From positions 4,030,001 through 4,094,000 of the forward strand of contig JAGTJL010000001.1 in assembly GCA_020746875.1 (NCBI GenBank): 64,000 nucleotides of DNA. The letters are read 5' to 3'. This DNA comes from Rhexocercosporidium sp. MPI-PUGE-AT-0058 (Eukaryota > Ascomycota > Leotiomycetes > Helotiales). Positions 61,169 to 64,000 of this stretch are shown here, piece after piece. The notes beneath the pieces are model-generated. The model was given only the letters and a program-made list of their open reading frames with translations, was not told the origin of the DNA and did not search any database. A program made the translations under genes and the position numbers. Numbering within the stretch: position 1 is the stretch's first letter; each line of letters opens with the position of its first letter.

Positions 61169-62041
61169 ACATCTCCCCTCTCTCTTCAGGGAAAGAGTTT
61201 CTAAGCAAGGTGTATACACATGGCTTTGGGTTAGAGAAACCGAAAATGGCGTGGCGTTCTGGACCTAGGTACGGAAAGACAAGAAAGGAAAGCGAGATAT
61301 GATAGATTAATACAAATGAGTGGATGCTTGAATGGATGGCGCGGAATGAATGCGTGCCTTCTTCTGTGTACATAGATTTCCATTTCCTGAATCCGGTAAA
61401 TGGATGGATGGATGGATGGAACGATGGGGGAAATGCGAAGAAACTCAACTCATTGAACTTTAATGTGTTTACAGTTTATGAACCATATACGACGGTATTG
61501 ATTGCCACTTACCTTTGGGCTTATGAGCCATATACAAGTTGACATGAGAATCTAGGTCCCGAGAAAACAAAATACTAGCAATAAAAACAGCTTTTTTGTA
61601 ATAGAATGATAGATGACAGATACGCGTGACGAGGCAAGACACCAAAACCAGCCTTGCGTTCCATGATGATTTGGTTCTCTTCTGGACCTCTTAGCTTGGC
61701 TTGTATTCCGATTGGCGTTTAAGTGAGGGGATGGTGGACCGATAAATTTCGAGCGGGAGCAGCCGCAGAACCTCATCCTAGCTCCAGGGCTTGCTTCGGA
61801 GCTTTCCTGCATTAACAAACTCACTCACTCCCTACTCACTTCTACGCATCCCGAAGCACACCCACTAAAGAAGAACTCCACCAGTGCAAGAGTACACGCC
61901 GACTCAATTAAACCCGGCTTTATCTCACATTTACCTCGGCAATACGCATTCTCGCAACTCAACTCGACTGAAGCCCAAACGACCTCAAATCGACCATACC
62001 TGACAATCAATTATTCGCAACGCACAATACAGCTCAACAAG
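61169..62041. other. intergenic
   Basis: GGC1 3' UTR with five GGAT units near 61399-61420, then the NCE101 promoter. No gene. Confidence 0.5.
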
Positions 62042-62260
62042 ATGCCGCCGACGCCAACTTACCTCATCTCCCGCATCGGCGACCCCCTCTTCGCGCTCTT
62101 CATCGGTCTAGGAGCTGCTGCTACGCGGATCAATAGGGAGGAGAAGGAGCAGGGACGGAGTACGAGCCAGACGGTCGAGAGTGGGCTTAGGAGGATTGGG
62201 TTGGGTGGGTGGAGGGGGGATGGACAGGGTGGGGTGGGGAGTGGTGTTGGGGGGAAGTGA
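62042..62260 (+). CDS. NCE101: non-classical export protein 1 family (Nce101)
   Basis: A 72-residue single-exon protein. Residues about 6-24 (TYLISRIGDPLFALFIGLGA) match the start of the fungal NCE101 family: a short YLISR/DP motif then a single membrane helix. A basic, charged helix follows, and the tail is Gly-rich and probably disordered. Yeast Nce101 was linked to export of leaderless proteins; its mechanism is not known. The tail is longer than in yeast. The call rests on size, layout and the N-terminal match. Confidence 0.8.
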   Translation: MPPTPTYLISRIGDPLFALFIGLGAAATRINREEKEQGRSTSQTVESGLRRIGLGGWRGDGQGGVGSGVGGK

Positions 62261-63372
62261 TGGTTGGGAGATGTGATTTAATGGGGGAGGTGAAGCGGAA
62301 GAGGAAGAGGTGTTGATGATAGAGGGCGGGCGAGCTTGGGTTTAGGCGTACTGGGCACAGGGTGAGAATTGGGGGACTTTGCAACAGAAAGATCATCCTC
62401 TTCGTAGGAGGAACTCGGATGACAGCTGAGCTGTTTGGTTGGTTATGTGGATGCGTAGTACGGAGGGGCGAGGCAGACAATTTTACCCTCCTTCTCAAGC
62501 AGCTGCTTTGGGATTATACCTGGGTCTGGACCTACCAGTTGTTGCATACGTCTTTTCTGGAACGAGCGCCGTATCTACTTCTTTTCCTACATGGAGTATC
62601 GTGCTTTAATCTGCACTGGGACATCGATGCCGGGATTCGTCTGGGATGAGGGATGTGTGGAACTGGTTGGGAATGGATGTAGCTGTACTTGGGCTGCAGG
62701 AGAGGAGAGGAGATGACAGGTCGGCTTGCTTAGATACATTCCTAACTTTTGGAGAGGGGGGTGGGCTAGCTGGACTTGTTGAAACTGGAGTAGAGAGGGA
62801 ACGCGACTCCATCCCTTGGAGATGGAGTCAAGATTATTGGGAGGGTTCCATGGCCAACGTTGATGCTAAAACGATGTACTACTGTGGATACCACGAAACC
62901 GAAGCTGGATTGGAGAGCTATCTTGTCTACCTATTTGGTAGTGTATTTATTCTGTAACATGTCTTGACGAGGAATTGATGCCACTAAAGCTTTCTTACTA
63001 CTCTTTCATTGATCTAATCTAAAATCAGGATTGTGGAAACAAGAATTCAGTGTGAGAATGCCTTCAAAGTCAATGTAGGTTGATTTTCGTCTTGATAAAA
63101 TAATATGTAAGGTTGTAGTGGAGAAACACAAAGTCAATATATCAGCTGCTGAGGCTCGAAAGAAGGCTGTACCAAGCTCGGCAAGGCCACGCTTCTTGGC
63201 TTGAGCTTGACATCGCAACACCACACCCAGCAAACACCGTTACGCAAGACACACGCAAGCTCAGAAAGAACACCAATCCAAGATTCACATGAACTACGGG
63301 ACATCGCAGGTCTCGATGTAGTGCACGCCCATTGGCGGCTCTCAAGAGTTATTAAGAAAACAATATCAATCA
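62261..63372. other. intergenic, SEC10 promoter
   Basis: 1.1 kb; the open frames at 62362-62649, 62646-62957 and minus 62606-62812 are unconvincing. Nothing else is recognised. Confidence 0.5.
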
Positions 63373-64000
63373 ATGTCTTCCCTCAACAGCGTCGGCGGGG
63401 GGAGCGCGAGGTCCATCTTCCCGAAAGGACCCAGCTTCACATTGGAGAACTTCTCGAACAAGGATTTCATTGTCAGGGACTTTATAGAGGATCTGGCAGA
63501 GAGTGCGGTACCTGTCAATCGGCGGTCTGGACCAGCGCAACAGGCGTTCGACTCAAAACCGCTGATTCGGACCTTTGAGAGTAAGCTCTATGTCTATGAT
63601 AGCTCTGGTGTATGCTAATATGGGGAGATGCTCTATCACAGCTTGCGAGCTTGTCGGACGAGCTGGGAGAAAAGGAGACGGATCTCCTTACATCTGTAAG
63701 GCGCGCCGAGATACAACATGACCAGACGCTCGAGACGTTAGGGAGGAAACTGGACCAGTCTATAGACTCCTTTGAGACGCTCGACTCCTCACTCAACGGA
63801 TCCAACGGTGCGAATGGGAACGATCGGAATGGACGACCAGATGCAGGTGGTAATGTGGCGGTACAGATTGGGGAACGGCTCGAGGATCTGGATAAGCAGA
63901 GGAGAAGGGCGCTGGACGCAAATTTCCTGATACAGTGCTGGTTGGAAGTCAGCGAGAATGGCCAGCTCACATCGCTAGAGGATATGATCCGGAGACAAGG
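63373..64000 (+). CDS. SEC10: exocyst subunit Sec10, 5' part
   Basis: Exocyst component tethering secretory vesicles to the plasma membrane at growing tips. Exon 1 is 63373-63580 and exon 2 runs from 63628 off the right edge; the 47-bp intron uses the acceptor GGGGAG, which gives FENALSQLASLSDELGEKE in frame, whereas the CACAG further on does not. About 190 residues are visible: SIFPKGPSFTLENFSNKDFI, NRRSGPAQQAFDSKPLIRTF, then a coiled-coil (VRRAEIQHDQTLETLGRKLD, QSIDSFETLDSSL) and RALDANFLIQCWLEVSENG. These match the N-terminal part of fungal Sec10; the family is about 800 residues, so most of the gene lies outside. Confidence 0.92.

Overview
The window is nuclear DNA of a filamentous ascomycete (Pezizomycotina; a leotiomycete-like genome is a guess). 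It has short GT-AG introns, mostly 46-95 bp, with CTAAC/CTAAT-like branch sites. Genes lie on both strands without operons. The gene set is typical of filamentous fungi: HookA-type dynein adaptor, HapB, GPI-anchored Cys-rich protein, NmrA-like and BBE-like oxidoreductases. I built each gene model by joining open frames at GT-AG sites. Each complete multi-exon model adds up to a multiple of three, apart from the frameshifted gene at 7.4-7.8 kb.

Layout. 0-7 kb: 5' part of a Myb/SANT protein (runs off the left edge) and tubulin cofactor B. 7-21 kb: sparse accessory-like region with a frameshifted six-cysteine secreted protein, a DUF726 membrane hydrolase, a Cys-rich GPI-anchored protein, an NmrA-like protein and a secreted FAD-linked oxidase. 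21-33.6 kb: PCF11, a secreted I9-type inhibitor, HookA, an unknown four-exon protein and adenylate kinase ADK1. 33.6-36.3 kb: AT-rich stretch ending in a second, decayed copy of the ADK1 5' end. 36.4-45.7 kb: dense housekeeping block with RPN8, the SWIM protein Sws1, HEM13, ATG8, an AlkB-type dioxygenase and TRM5. 46-50 kb: a protein kinase gene with an in-frame stop, then an AIM9-like phosphotransferase gene. 50-56.6 kb: no convincing gene; probably the long upstream region and leader of hapB. 56.6-64 kb: hapB, the mitochondrial GTP/GDP carrier GGC1, NCE101 and the start of SEC10.

Genes that may act together: HEM13 and ATG8 share a divergent promoter with a CCAAT-N11-GAT motif of the type read by the CBC-HapX complex, and hapB, the CCAAT-binding subunit, lies 16 kb away. 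An AlkB-type demethylase and the tRNA m1G37 methyltransferase TRM5 are head to head, 213 bp apart. I see no dedicated multi-gene novel system. The most unusual items are the decayed ADK1 duplicate, two broken genes, a possible intron-retention form of HookA, and a membrane-anchored, mitochondrial-type HEM13.
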